From contig BAEM01000033.1 in NCBI GenBank assembly GCA_000314955.1, positions 1-64,000 on the forward strand: a DNA stretch of 64,000 bases, written 5' to 3'. Positions 47,976 to 57,337 of the stretch are shown piece by piece. The notes beneath the pieces are model-generated. The model was given only the letters and a program-made list of their open reading frames with translations. It had not been told where the DNA came from and made no database searches. Source of the DNA: Paraglaciecola chathamensis S18K6. GTDB taxonomy: Bacteria; Pseudomonadota; Gammaproteobacteria; Enterobacterales; Alteromonadaceae. The position numbers and the translations under genes were made by a program. The first letter of the stretch is position 1. Every line of letters begins with the position of its first letter.

Positions 47976-48658
47976 GAAAATTGATAGCCTTTTCCGTGCA
48001 TAGTCAATAGGCGCTCAGGGGGCATTCCGGCCTCGACCAATTTTTTGCGTACCCGACTAACATGCATATCCAAGCTTCGGTCGTAGCGGCTAAATGCTCT
48101 GTCTAGCACCGTTTGATACAAAAATGCTTTGCTCATGATGTCGCTTCTGTTTTCGACCAGCACCCAAAGTAACCTAAATTGAAGGGGGGTGAGTTCAACC
48201 AAGCAATCAGCAAAGAAAACCTGTTGTTTAGCCCGATTGAGTAACAGGCGATCTGCACTAAGAGTTGAGGTGTGTGTGTCGCTTTGTAACGTATGCAGAC
48301 TGCGTCGCAGTAAAGCCTCGACCCGTAGCATCATTTCAGTGAAATTAAATGGTTTGGGTAGGTAATCATCGGCGCCTTTGCGGTAGCCTTCAATACGTTC
48401 TTGTTCAGCACCACAGGCGGTGATCATCATAACCGGCGTCTGCTTCACACTGCGTATTTTGTTCAGTATTGAGAAGCCATTAAGCGTCGGTAGAAGTACG
48501 TCTAATAAAATCAAATCGAAACGTTTTTGCAGGGCACACTGTAACCCGCTTTGTCCGTCCCGACATTGCTCTGTGTTGAAACCTCTCTCTTCGAGCAATC
48601 TGGCGACTTGTGCACCTAATACGATATCGTCTTCAATGATTAATATACGCGCAGACAT
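47972..48658 (-). CDS. OmpR/PhoB-family response regulator
   Basis: A 228-residue DNA-binding response regulator. The receiver domain has the acidic pair (EDD), phosphoacceptor Asp in LILLDVLLP, Thr in MMITA and Lys in LPKPF. The C-terminal winged helix has ELTPLQFRLLWVL, RYDRSLDMHVSRVRKKL and the usual GKGYQF end. It is translated ahead of and coupled to the kinase. A Fur-like box lies 33 bases upstream. It is a candidate to bind the 11-bp direct repeat in front of the divergent TonB receptor. Confidence 0.95.
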   Translation of the reverse strand: MSARILIIEDDIVLGAQVARLLEERGFNTEQCRDGQSGLQCALQKRFDLILLDVLLPTLNGFSILNKIRSVKQTPVMMITACGAEQERIEGYRKGADDYLPKPFNFTEMMLRVEALLRRSLHTLQSDTHTSTLSADRLLLNRAKQQVFFADCLVELTPLQFRLLWVLVENRSDIMSKAFLYQTVLDRAFSRYDRSLDMHVSRVRKKLVEAGMPPERLLTMHGKGYQFS

Positions 48659-48690
48659 GGAGATTTAGCAGTGATGATAGGTTTTTAGAT

Positions 48691-48709
48691 GTTATTGATA
48701 ATCATTCCT
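48691..48709 (-). promoter_or_regulatory. Candidate Fur box upstream of the two-component system
   Basis: GTTATTGATAATCATTCCT matches the 19-bp Fur consensus at 14 of 19 positions, with an intact TGATAATCATT core, 33 bases before the response regulator start. Confidence 0.6.
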
Positions 48710-48865
48710 GTTTTCAAGTTTAATCTCCGATATCGTGCATCTTACTAGCTTAAAACTCATCCGGCTTTTACCAAGCTAGTGGCAATAAGAGCTTGATGTG
48801 AAGCTTGTTGTAGTAAACCTTGGCTACATTTCAACTTGTTGCTCTTTGAAATTCAGACGCTTAAC

Positions 48866-48883
48866 TCGTCACAAGATCGTCAT
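48866..48883 (+). promoter_or_regulatory. 11-bp-spaced direct repeat (OmpR/PhoB-type operator)
   Basis: TCGTCAC-AAGA-TCGTCAT is a 7-4-7 tandem arrangement as in Pho boxes (core GTCA in both halves). A related CCGTCAC lies at 48912-48918. It sits 72 bp before the second receptor of this locus, so either PhoB or the adjacent response regulator may bind. Confidence 0.5.
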
Positions 48884-48954
48884 AATTTTACACTCAAATT
48901 GTAACGCGAAGCCGTCACATTGTTGCGGTCAATTTAACTAGAGACCACACACAA

Positions 48955-51300
48955 ATGAAAACAACCGCTAAAACACACTTAGCATTATGCGTAGCAATGG
49001 CGATAGGCAGCCAATCATTTATTAGCTCTGCAAATGCACAGGAAACTCCCAACGACGCCGCAATCGAAGAGATCACGGTCGTGGGTAAAAGCGTTTCTTA
49101 CGCTAACAACCAAACTTCTGATGAGATGGCAAAACAACAGAGCTCGTTGACCAGTGCGTTGGCCGTTATCGATAATTTGCCAGGTGTTTTGATCAACGAA
49201 GGTGATACGTTTGGCTCCGATGATTGGTCAACCACAGTATCCATTCGTGGCTTTCAGTTAAGCCTAGATGAGCAGCAAATCGGCATCACTATTGACGGCA
49301 TTGCTAACGGTAACTCTAACTATGGTGGCGGTGCTAAAGCCAATCGCTACATCGACACCGAAAACTTGGCCAACGTTGAGGTATCGCAAGGAACGGGTGA
49401 TATCGCGTCGCGCTCAAACGAAGCGCTAGGCGGCACGCTTAACTTCACCACAGTTGATCCAGGTGTAGAAGAGTCCATGCTAATCAGTATCTCTGGTGGC
49501 AGCTTTGATGCACAAAAATATTTCCTACGTTATGAAACCGGTGAAATTGCTAAAGATACCTATGCATGGGTCAGTGTTTCTAGCAGTGAAAATACAGACT
49601 GGATCACGCAAACCGCAGAAAATGAACATGATCACTTAGCTGGTAAATTTATTAGCATGATCAACAACGTTGAAATTGAAGGCTATTTTTCGTGGGATGA
49701 TGTTCACGAAGCAAATTATCAGCGTATTAGCTTAGCGCAGTTTGAGCAGAATCCAGATAGTGATCGCTTAAACGGTGAGTGGACTGGTATCCCTTATGTT
49801 GATCAAGTTCACCGTCAAGGTTGGGCGACATTACGTGAAAACCTTTTCGCTTATTTAAAAGCTGATTACGCGACTGATAATTTTGAAATCTCCGGTAATG
49901 TTTACTATCACGATAACGAAGGGCGTGGTGATTGGGTGCCCCCTTACGTGGTTGATGTAAAGGCAGACGGCGACGGTGTTGCACACTCTGAACTGGTATC
50001 TGGTAATACAGTGTATGGTGGCAGCGCATTAGGCCAACTTTATTATGTGGATAGCAGCGGTTTCGCTTTGAGCCCAACTGACGGTTGCACAAGCTCTATC
50101 ACCGCGCCATACGGCGGCGCTGGCCCTGAATACGATCCAACATGTTACGCCCAAGGCGCTGTGCCAGTTGGCTCATATCGTCATACCCATTATCAAAAAG
50201 AACGCTTTGGCTTTGATGCTGATTTTGCTTGGTATACCCAAATAAATGATATGGATAACACGCTACGCGGTGGTATTTGGTACGAAGATTATAACCGTGA
50301 AGAATCACGTGATTGGCATAAAATCATTGATTCACGCTCAGGTGTTGAATTCGACCACACGCCTTACTGGGTGCAATACTCGCGTGAATTCCCTGTGGAA
50401 ACAATGATGCTTTACGCAGAAGACGAGCTAGACATGGGCTGGGCTAGCGTTCGCCTAGGCGTGAAGCGCTTCTACGTAGACTTAGAGCGTCAAGATAATT
50501 TCGACCAAAGCAATACAGCGGAAATGAATTCAGACTCTGATACCTTGTTCTCAGGTGGTGTTGTGGTTCAAATGCCAATTGATGGCTTAGAAGCGTTTGC
50601 TGGATATGCAGAAAACTTCGCTGCGATTAAAGACACCGTACTTGAACGTGACGCGTCTACGTTAACTCAAGTTGAGCCAGAAACTGCGGAAAACGTTGAT
50701 GTAGGTTTGCGCTATGTGTCACGTGATTTTAATGCAAGTTTGACTTACTACAATATCAAGTTTGATAACCGTTTGACTTTCATTGCTCCCGACTCACCTG
50801 ATGGCATCGATTTCTTAATCGGCACTAACGGCAGTTACGTTAACGTTGGGGGCATTGAATCATCAGGTTTTGAAGCGTCTTTGTCATTCAACGTGACAGA
50901 TTCGTTGGCATTGTATGGGTCATTTACCTACAACGATTCAGAATACACTGACGGCTCAATTGATTTCCCTGAAGGCAATACTGTGTTTGGTTCACCTGAA
51001 AATATGGCGGTTGTGTCAGCTGACTGGACCCGAGGTAATTACTTCATAGGTGCATCAACCAAATGGGTAGACGACCGCTTTATTGATGCGGCAAACACCC
51101 AAGTGGCTGAAGCGTATTTAGTCACTGACTTTTACGCTGGGGTTAGCTTAGATGCGCCAGTTCAAGGTATTGAAGCAGTTGATTTACGTTTTACCGTAAA
51201 TAATATGTTTGATGAGAGTTACTTGGGCGGCATTGCGGGACAATCTGCATGGATTGGCGCACCGCGCACTGCGGCGTTTAACGTTCAAGCGCGCTTCTAA
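48955..51300 (+). CDS. TonB-dependent receptor next to a secreted phosphatase-like enzyme
   Basis: A 781-residue outer-membrane receptor. The signal peptide ends near SANAQE. IEEITVVGKS resembles a TonB box. The plug contains TVSIRGFQLSLDEQQIGITIDG and VEVSQGTGDIASRSNEALGG. The barrel ends in VQARF. It is divergent from the two-component genes and has a direct-repeat operator upstream. A secreted alkaline-phosphatase-superfamily gene follows 111 bp downstream, behind a terminator. The substrate is unknown; an organophosphate or iron complex would fit the context, which is inference. Confidence 0.92.
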   Translation: MKTTAKTHLALCVAMAIGSQSFISSANAQETPNDAAIEEITVVGKSVSYANNQTSDEMAKQQSSLTSALAVIDNLPGVLINEGDTFGSDDWSTTVSIRGFQLSLDEQQIGITIDGIANGNSNYGGGAKANRYIDTENLANVEVSQGTGDIASRSNEALGGTLNFTTVDPGVEESMLISISGGSFDAQKYFLRYETGEIAKDTYAWVSVSSSENTDWITQTAENEHDHLAGKFISMINNVEIEGYFSWDDVHEANYQRISLAQFEQNPDSDRLNGEWTGIPYVDQVHRQGWATLRENLFAYLKADYATDNFEISGNVYYHDNEGRGDWVPPYVVDVKADGDGVAHSELVSGNTVYGGSALGQLYYVDSSGFALSPTDGCTSSITAPYGGAGPEYDPTCYAQGAVPVGSYRHTHYQKERFGFDADFAWYTQINDMDNTLRGGIWYEDYNREESRDWHKIIDSRSGVEFDHTPYWVQYSREFPVETMMLYAEDELDMGWASVRLGVKRFYVDLERQDNFDQSNTAEMNSDSDTLFSGGVVVQMPIDGLEAFAGYAENFAAIKDTVLERDASTLTQVEPETAENVDVGLRYVSRDFNASLTYYNIKFDNRLTFIAPDSPDGIDFLIGTNGSYVNVGGIESSGFEASLSFNVTDSLALYGSFTYNDSEYTDGSIDFPEGNTVFGSPENMAVVSADWTRGNYFIGASTKWVDDRFIDAANTQVAEAYLVTDFYAGVSLDAPVQGIEAVDLRFTVNNMFDESYLGGIAGQSAWIGAPRTAAFNVQARF

Positions 51301-51323
51301 GACGAACGCGTTTCAAGCATGAT

Positions 51324-51348
51324 AGGCGAGCTTTGGCTCGCCTTTTTT
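51324..51348 (+). terminator. Intrinsic terminator after the second receptor
   Basis: AGGCGAGC pairs with GCTCGCCT around a 4-base loop and is followed by six T. It separates the receptor from the phosphatase-like gene, so the latter depends on readthrough or its own promoter. Confidence 0.92.
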
Positions 51349-51410
51349 GCTTTCAACAACGCTCCCTTTGCGGTGGCAGACATTATTCCTCTTCTGTATA
51401 CGAGGCTCAT

Positions 51411-52580
51411 ATGAAGCAAATAAAACCAATGACATTCGTGAAACGGCTGGCTATTTTGTGCCAAATCTTGTGTATCGTGTTAGTCGCATCGCCCGTGAGT
51501 GCAGCAGATAATTTGCTTATCATCAGTATTGATGGCTTACGCTGGCAAGAAGTATTTCGGGGGTATCACGCTACTTTGTTGGCGCAACCGCAATTTGCTG
51601 GACAGCAAGATGAAATAGCAGCTGCGTTTGACGGCAAGAGCCCTAATGCTAAGCGTGAAAAACTAATGCCTTTTCTTTGGGGGCAGGTGGTGAAAGAAGG
51701 TGTGCTAATAGGAAATCGAGATAAGCAGTCTGCGATGGATGTTAGCAATAGCTGGTGGTTCTCTTACCCTGGTTATAACGAATTACTCACAGGCAAGGCT
51801 GACGCTAAGATAGATTCGAATAAACCTGTGGCGAACCCTAATATTAGTATTTTAGAGTGGTTGAACAACCAAGAAAGCTTCAAAAATAAGGTAGCTGCTT
51901 TTGGCAGTTGGGATGTATTCCCAGCTATTTTGAATAAGCAGCGCAGTCAATTGCCAATTAATGCGGGTTTTATGTCAGCCGATTGGAACAATTTATCGGC
52001 TAAAGCGACGTGGTTAAATGCGCTGCAAAAAGACATTCCTAGCCCTTGGCACAATGTACGTCTGGATGCGTTTACGGTGGGGTTTACTCAGGAGTATGTG
52101 AAAGCCAAACAACCAAACGTGATTTATCTGGCACTCGGTGAAACAGACGATTTCGCCCATGATGGAGATTATCCAGCGTATTTGCGCTCGGCCCATCAAA
52201 GTGACGTGTTTATTGCGCGTTTATGGCACATGCTACAAAGCATGCCGCACTATAAGAACAATACCAATTTGCTGATAACAGTTGATCACGGGCGAGGTAA
52301 CAGCAATGAAACTTGGCAGCATCACGCGAGTCCTAAAGCGACCCAAGGTTATTTGCGTAATCTAGCCAAGCATAAGAATGGCATTGAAGGTTCGAACCAA
52401 GTGTGGGCCGCTGCGATGGGCCCTGATGTGAAAACCTATGGTGAGATAGGTGACGGCCATACATATCAGTTGAATCAAATTGCGGCGACTGCTCTAAAAT
52501 TACTGAAGCAAAAGCCCCAAGACTATGCCAAGGAAAATGGTCAGCCTATTGGTAAAGCACTGCCTATTTTTAATCAGTGA
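51411..52580 (+). CDS. Secreted alkaline phosphatase superfamily protein (phosphodiesterase-like)
   Basis: About 389 residues with a signal peptide (MKQIKPMTFVKRL to about VSAAD). The metal-binding pattern of the type I phosphodiesterase/nucleotide pyrophosphatase group is visible: SIDGLRW (first Asp), SYPGYNELLTG (candidate nucleophile Ser), LGETDDFAHDG (Asp and His), TVDHGRG (Asp-His) and GDGHTYQ (His). It probably hydrolyses phosphate esters in the periplasm or outside. The ATG at 51411 has GAGG at 5 bases; the open frame upstream overlaps the terminator and is not used. The neighbouring TonB receptor suggests joint scavenging. Confidence 0.88.
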   Translation: MKQIKPMTFVKRLAILCQILCIVLVASPVSAADNLLIISIDGLRWQEVFRGYHATLLAQPQFAGQQDEIAAAFDGKSPNAKREKLMPFLWGQVVKEGVLIGNRDKQSAMDVSNSWWFSYPGYNELLTGKADAKIDSNKPVANPNISILEWLNNQESFKNKVAAFGSWDVFPAILNKQRSQLPINAGFMSADWNNLSAKATWLNALQKDIPSPWHNVRLDAFTVGFTQEYVKAKQPNVIYLALGETDDFAHDGDYPAYLRSAHQSDVFIARLWHMLQSMPHYKNNTNLLITVDHGRGNSNETWQHHASPKATQGYLRNLAKHKNGIEGSNQVWAAAMGPDVKTYGEIGDGHTYQLNQIAATALKLLKQKPQDYAKENGQPIGKALPIFNQ

Positions 52581-52646
52581 GGTCGCTGATGATACTAGGG
52601 CAGGTTGATCTTTACGGCAAAAATGTTCAGCAAAGGTCAACACGTT

Positions 52647-53033
52647 CTAGGCTAAAAACCAGTCGTACAACATTCTGCCGGGGGTAAAGGTAAAGCCGCC
52701 GGCAATCAGTATTGCTCCAACATAAAGCAGGAGCATACTGCGTTTATGCTTCGCAATATTCCCTTTTCGAACGGCGAAATAGGCACTCGGTACGGCGTAT
52801 AGTACTAGCAGGCTAAACAGGTGTACGTATCCAAAATGACCAATAAGCACGGGGCCGACTTGCGCTGCCATGAATAACGTGAGCAAAGCGGTGACAAGCA
52901 TTAGGCTCATATATACCTTGCCGAGCATACGATGCGTTGGTGTCCCTTTTCGATTGGCCAATAAGTACGTGCCAATTAGAAAGGCAGGCAAAACCGTGGC
53001 GAGGTGAAAATAGGCAAGTTGTAAATATGTCAT
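52647..53033 (-). CDS. DUF2306-like small membrane protein
   Basis: A 128-residue protein with four predicted membrane helices (about residues 5-27, 38-58, 66-88 and 98-118). Conserved features are H9 in the first helix, GTPTHRMLGKVYM after it and AKHKRSMLLLYVG before the last. This matches the DUF2306 family, whose function is unknown. Monocistronic, convergent with the phosphatase-like gene. Confidence 0.75.
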   Translation of the reverse strand: MTYLQLAYFHLATVLPAFLIGTYLLANRKGTPTHRMLGKVYMSLMLVTALLTLFMAAQVGPVLIGHFGYVHLFSLLVLYAVPSAYFAVRKGNIAKHKRSMLLLYVGAILIAGGFTFTPGRMLYDWFLA

Positions 53034-53130
53034 GATGTTCCTGTTCCTTGGATAATGGCTGTGCTTTCTAGGGCATTCGAAGCAGAAGCTGAATCATAAT
53101 CACATTTATTTGAGAATATAAGCTCACATA

Positions 53131-53166
53131 CAAAAAAGCCCACCGTTTATGTAAAACAGCGGGCTA
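53131..53166 (-). terminator. Intrinsic terminator of metY
   Basis: On the minus strand AGCCCGCTGTTT pairs with AAACGGTGGGCT (two G-T pairs) around a short loop and is followed by six T. It lies about 30 bp after the metY stop. Confidence 0.9.
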
Positions 53167-53192
53167 ACGTTCAAATAGCGAAATGTTGGAAT

Positions 53193-54464
53193 TTAAACTG
53201 CCTCGAAGGCTTGGGCTAAATCTGCTTGAATGTCATCGATGTGCTCTATGCCAATACACAAGCGCAACATTTCTGGGCTTACACCTGCACTTTTTAGTTC
53301 TTCCTCATTTAATTGGCGATGAGTGGTTGAAGCCGGATGACACGCTAAGGTTTTGGTGTCACCAATATTAACCAAGCGCTTGATTAATTTAAGGGCATCG
53401 TAGAATTTCACCCCAGCATCAAAACCGCCTTTAATACCGAATGTCATCAAAGACGATGGGCGGCCGTTGAAGTATTTTTGCGCCATTGGATAATACTTGT
53501 CGCCTTCAAGCCCAGCGTAGCTAACCCACTCAACTTTTGGGTGAGCTTTTAGATATTCAGCGACAGATTTCGCGTTGTCGCAATGGCGCTCCATGCGCAA
53601 AGGCAGTGTTTCCATGCCTTGCATTAGCATAAAAGCATTCATTGGGGAGAGCGCCGCGCCTGTGTTACGAAGTGGTACCGTGCGGGCGCGCGCTACAAAT
53701 GCCGCGGCACCAAATTCACGGGTATACACAACGCCATGATAGGCAGCCTCTGGCTCATTGAGCATAGGAAAGCGCTCTTTGTGCTCAGCCCAAGGAAACT
53801 TGCCTGAATCGACAATGATCCCACCTAAAGAATTACCATGACCGCCCATGTATTTAGTCAAAGAATGTACGACTATATCAGCGCCATATTCAATGGGGTT
53901 AAGCAGTGCAGGGGTCGCAACTGTGTTATCCACCATCAAGGGAACGCCATGTTCATGTGCCATAGTGGCTATGGGTTCAATGTCGACTATGTTGCCCGCT
54001 GGGTTACCTATGGTTTCACAAAATACTGCTTTAGTTTTGTCATCCATTAGCTTGGCCAGATCTTCGGCTTTGTCTGATTCAGCAAAGCGTACTTCAATGC
54101 CCTGCTTAGGTAATAAGTGAGCAAACAAGGTGTACGTGCCGCCGTATAACTGCGGAGTTGCAACTATATTATCGCCAGCTTCGGCTATGGTTAAAATTGC
54201 GTAGTTAATTGCTGCGCTACCTGCAGAAACCACTAAGGCTGCTACACCACCTTCAAGAGCTGCTACACGCTTTTCAAGCACGTCCCATGTGGGGTTCATA
54301 ATACGCGTGTAAATATTGCCCGGTACCGCTAAGTCAAATAGGTCAGCACCATGTTGGGCGTTATCAAATTCGTAAGCGACAGTTTGATAAATGGGGACTG
54401 CACAGGCTTTGGTTGTCGGGTCGGTCTCGTATCCTTCATGGATACAGATGGTTTCCTTTTTCAT
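53193..54464 (-). CDS. metY: O-acetylhomoserine sulfhydrylase (PLP-dependent)
   Basis: Cys/Met-metabolism PLP enzyme that makes homocysteine from O-acetylhomoserine and sulfide. The 423-residue length is typical of MetY (longer than MetB/MetC). Key segments are TRIMNPTWDVLEKRVAALEGG, QLYGGTYTLF, the cofactor-binding Asp in MVDNTVATP, and the Schiff-base Lys in VHSLTKYMGGHG. The C-terminus ends with the DIQADLAQAF helix. AAGGAG precedes the ATG. No MetJ box or SAM riboswitch is convincing in the leader. Confidence 0.94.
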   Translation of the reverse strand: MKKETICIHEGYETDPTTKACAVPIYQTVAYEFDNAQHGADLFDLAVPGNIYTRIMNPTWDVLEKRVAALEGGVAALVVSAGSAAINYAILTIAEAGDNIVATPQLYGGTYTLFAHLLPKQGIEVRFAESDKAEDLAKLMDDKTKAVFCETIGNPAGNIVDIEPIATMAHEHGVPLMVDNTVATPALLNPIEYGADIVVHSLTKYMGGHGNSLGGIIVDSGKFPWAEHKERFPMLNEPEAAYHGVVYTREFGAAAFVARARTVPLRNTGAALSPMNAFMLMQGMETLPLRMERHCDNAKSVAEYLKAHPKVEWVSYAGLEGDKYYPMAQKYFNGRPSSLMTFGIKGGFDAGVKFYDALKLIKRLVNIGDTKTLACHPASTTHRQLNEEELKSAGVSPEMLRLCIGIEHIDDIQADLAQAFEAV

Positions 54465-54642
54465 GGTTTGCTCCTTATCGTGAGTCAGTTTGAAGGGCTG
54501 AAAGTAGCTAGGATTTACAGTACCAAAGGTCTGCCTGAAAACTAGCCTTTTATCAGAATTTTATGCTCTAAACTAGATACTTAATAGCGTGTTAACAAAA
54601 ATGCAACCAAGTGGGATGAGCCAATGAGTTCTGTTTGGCAGG

Positions 54643-54958
54643 TTAAAACTGAGATATAACATTCAGCCCAGCCCAGGATAAGTGACGCGGCGTGCCTGCT
54701 TGGCGGGCAATAAAGCTGCGGCCAATCGTGCGTTCTGCGATTAGCTGTATGCTTAATCGTGGCGTTAGCTGCAGTAACTCCCAAAGTTGAATGATTGTGC
54801 TCCGCGTGGCTATTGGATGCATAACCATAATCAAATGCGGTTTTCACAAAGGGAGCAACACTGACGTGGGGTGAATAATTAAACGAAGAGCGCAGGCCGT
54901 ACTCGACAAAGTAGCCATTGGCTTGCGTGCTGTAAATTATGTCAAGGGTAGGGATGAG
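54643..54958 (-). pseudogene. Remnant of an outer-membrane beta-barrel protein gene
   Basis: On the minus strand, 54958 to about 54790 reads LDIIYSTQANGYFVEYGLRS and later FVKTAFDYGYAS in one frame, alternating beta-strand-like text. Near 54790 the sense moves to a second frame reading LTPRLSIQLIAERTIG and ending GLNVISQF-stop, a classic barrel terminus. Stops precede the first part and there is no start codon or signal peptide, so this is a truncated, frameshifted gene. Family not identified; a small porin-like protein is likely. The rest of 54465-55268 shows nothing I can name. Confidence 0.6.
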
Positions 54959-55268
54959 TTAGTTCTATGTGTTTCGTAATAAATAGGGAAACGCATTCTA
55001 AAAGCGATTTATCAACGACTTATTGAAACGTTAGTTGATTAGCTTTTTACTCAGCGATATTGCAAAGTGCTGGTGAATACAACAATAATGACAGTTAATG
55101 ATGGGGGTTAAATCTATACTTTAGCCTAGTTTTATTTTTCTCATTTAATTCAGTCGCTTAAATTGCTTATTTAGGCACGTGAAAACTTCTAGTCAAGGTT
55201 GAGCACGAACAGCGAATATCAGGAATCAATCGGTTAGCAACCTAGTGTCAGTATTAACGAGGTAAAAA

Positions 55269-55787
55269 TTGAAATATTTAATCGGTGTCATTTGGCTGAT
55301 GAGTATCAGTCAGGCGTTCGCATTTACGAAGGAATTCACCGAGGCTGAGTTGCAGGAAATGGTGAGTGCCATTATGCCTATCACGCGAAGTAAATTCTTT
55401 GTCACTATGACGTTGTCTGAACCGCGACTTGATTTACTCGAGTCCAGTAATGAAATTGGCTTAGGGGCGAATATTAAAGCCAGTGCGTTAGGGTCTTATG
55501 GCGGCAGTGGTAGTGGGTATTTAACGGGAAGTTTGTCTTACAATCAGGAGCAAGGCGCGCTGTATTTTGTTAACGCTAAACTGTTGGAGTTGAACCTAAA
55601 TAATGTATCTGCTGAGCAACAAGAGGATATCAAAAAGCTACTCCAGCCGGTGGTGGGGACTATTTTAGGCTCTCGGCCGATTTATGTATTAGATGATAGC
55701 GACCTTAAGCAGAAGTTAGCCAAGGCGTCGTTAGAGTCGTTAGAAGTGAGAGACGGTAAGTTAATTATCACTTTGAGTGCTTTTTAA
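55269..55787 (+). CDS. DUF1439 family exported protein
   Basis: A 172-residue protein starting at TTG after GAGG, with a signal peptide ending near AFAF. It is not a lipoprotein (no lipobox), unlike E. coli YceB of the same DUF1439 family. Segments such as FTEAELQEMVSAIMPI, ALYFVNAKLLELNLNNV and RPIYVLDDSDLKQKLAKASLESLEVRDGKLIITL fit the SMP-like lipid-binding fold proposed for the family. Function is not known. The MipA/OmpV gene follows by about 110 bp. Confidence 0.8.
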   Translation: MKYLIGVIWLMSISQAFAFTKEFTEAELQEMVSAIMPITRSKFFVTMTLSEPRLDLLESSNEIGLGANIKASALGSYGGSGSGYLTGSLSYNQEQGALYFVNAKLLELNLNNVSAEQQEDIKKLLQPVVGTILGSRPIYVLDDSDLKQKLAKASLESLEVRDGKLIITLSAF

Positions 55788-55898
55788 CGCACAGCGAGTG
55801 ATATGCAGCGCGTTCATCATTCGATGACATGCAAAATTACATATATCCCTAGCCACAGCTTTAGCTGCCACCTGCTAAAATCTATTGGAGAATCATTA

Positions 55899-56744
55899 AT
55901 GTCATTCGCGTTTTTACCTGTTTTTAAATTATCTAAGCAAAGCCTGTGCTCTTTTACTGCGCTCACATTTGCTTTGGGGTTATGCGCTCCTGCATCTGCG
56001 CAAGCTCCGACTCACCAGCGCGCTGGTCTACAACCAGAATCAACTGAGTCTCATTGGGGAATAGGGATCGGCGCCATAAGCCAACAGTTGGGCATAAAAG
56101 ATATCGACAGAAACACCAATGTCATTCCGTTTATCAGCTATGAGAATCGCTATGTCCGTTGGTTTGGCCCGAACCTAGACGTTAAGTTACCTAACCTGCA
56201 AATAAACCAAGAGCAGCGCATCGCCTTTACGCTATCTGCTGGCTATGATTTTAGCGGATATGATGATGACGATATTGAGGATACGCCAATCCTACAAGGC
56301 ATGGACGAACGTGACGGTGGCTTTGTTATCGGTGCCACAGCACAGTGGCAAAACCCAATTGTGAATGTGAGCGCTAAATGGACTGGGGATATTTCAGGCG
56401 ACCGCGACGGTAACACTTTCAGCTTAGGGTTTGATAAAAGATGGATGCTCGGCCAGCAAGTGATGTTATCTCCGAGAATTGTTGCCACTTGGCTAGATGA
56501 AAGCTACGTGGATTACCAGTACGGTGTTCGTGCCAACGAAGCGACAGCAGAGCGGCAAGCGTATAGTGGCGATTCAACGATAAACATTGAAATGGGCCTA
56601 CGCACGGCATACTTGTTTAACAGACAAAGTTCGATTTTCATCGATGCCAGTATTATCAGTCTTGGTGATGAAATTAAAGACAGCCCGCTAGTGGATAGCT
56701 CCACTGAAAATAGGTTGATGTTCGCTTATTTGTATAAGTTCTGA
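55899..56744 (+). CDS. MipA/OmpV family outer membrane protein
   Basis: About 281 residues with a signal peptide (MSFAFLPVFKLSK to about ASAQA) and a small barrel typical of the MipA/OmpV family: WGIGIGAISQQLGIKD, VIPFISYENRYVRWFGPNLDVKL, FTLSAGYDFSGYD, DGGFVIGATAQW, and a C-terminal Phe (FAYLYKF). Family members scaffold cell-wall enzymes (MipA) or act as porins. The ATG at 55899 has TGGAG at 8 bases; the longer frame from 55803 would bury the signal peptide. Often such genes lie beside two-component systems, but not here. Confidence 0.9.
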   Translation: MSFAFLPVFKLSKQSLCSFTALTFALGLCAPASAQAPTHQRAGLQPESTESHWGIGIGAISQQLGIKDIDRNTNVIPFISYENRYVRWFGPNLDVKLPNLQINQEQRIAFTLSAGYDFSGYDDDDIEDTPILQGMDERDGGFVIGATAQWQNPIVNVSAKWTGDISGDRDGNTFSLGFDKRWMLGQQVMLSPRIVATWLDESYVDYQYGVRANEATAERQAYSGDSTINIEMGLRTAYLFNRQSSIFIDASIISLGDEIKDSPLVDSSTENRLMFAYLYKF

Positions 56745-57337
56745 AGCACTGAGTTTGATAGTTCGAATACTGTAAGCGCTTAGCGTATTTAGTTGTGTGG
56801 TGCTTAAGCATCGCTAAGAAGGTTAGAGGGATATCCGAATAAACCGTTGCAGCTTGCGCGTTATTAACATGGGGCCTTTACTGAGCGAACTGTTAGATAT
56901 TGTATTTTTTGGCTGCCTAGGATGCCATGTATTATTGAATCGAAAAGGGTGATTCTGGCTCGGGGATAGGCTTAACCTTTTGTTAGATAATCGGCTGCGG
57001 GTAAGTTGCGCGCTTTCACCTTGCAAAAGTGCCGGGCGCGAGCCGTCCCCAGTGAGTCAAGGTGGGTAAACTGAGACTTTAGCATCTGAGGCTCAATAGC
57101 GTTCGGGTAGGCGAGCCCACCATTTTCGGCCGTTGCTTCTCAACTGATTTCAGACCCGCTTTTCTATCCCACGATTTTTAAAAAACACCTACTTGTTGCC
57201 TATAACGATGCACTTACAGTTATCACAAAAGTATGTGGCTTATCACTATTTATTAACAATGCAAGGTACGCTCTTTTGTTTGAAAAATAGTCTGTTTAGA
57301 CTGATGTTGTTCATTACAAAACAGGCTGCTACCTACT
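56745..57337. other. Intergenic region without recognisable gene
   Basis: I found no ORF with believable composition, no RNA signature and no clear terminator in these 593 bases. Confidence 0.4.

Noticed and set aside
54465-54600. Possible MetJ box upstream of metY (around TATCTAGTTT)
   Set aside because: Only the central TCTAG agrees with tandem AGACGTCT sites; too weak to call.
56823-57026. Minus-strand 67-residue frame after the MipA/OmpV gene
   Set aside because: Composition is not protein-like and there is no ribosome binding site or family match.
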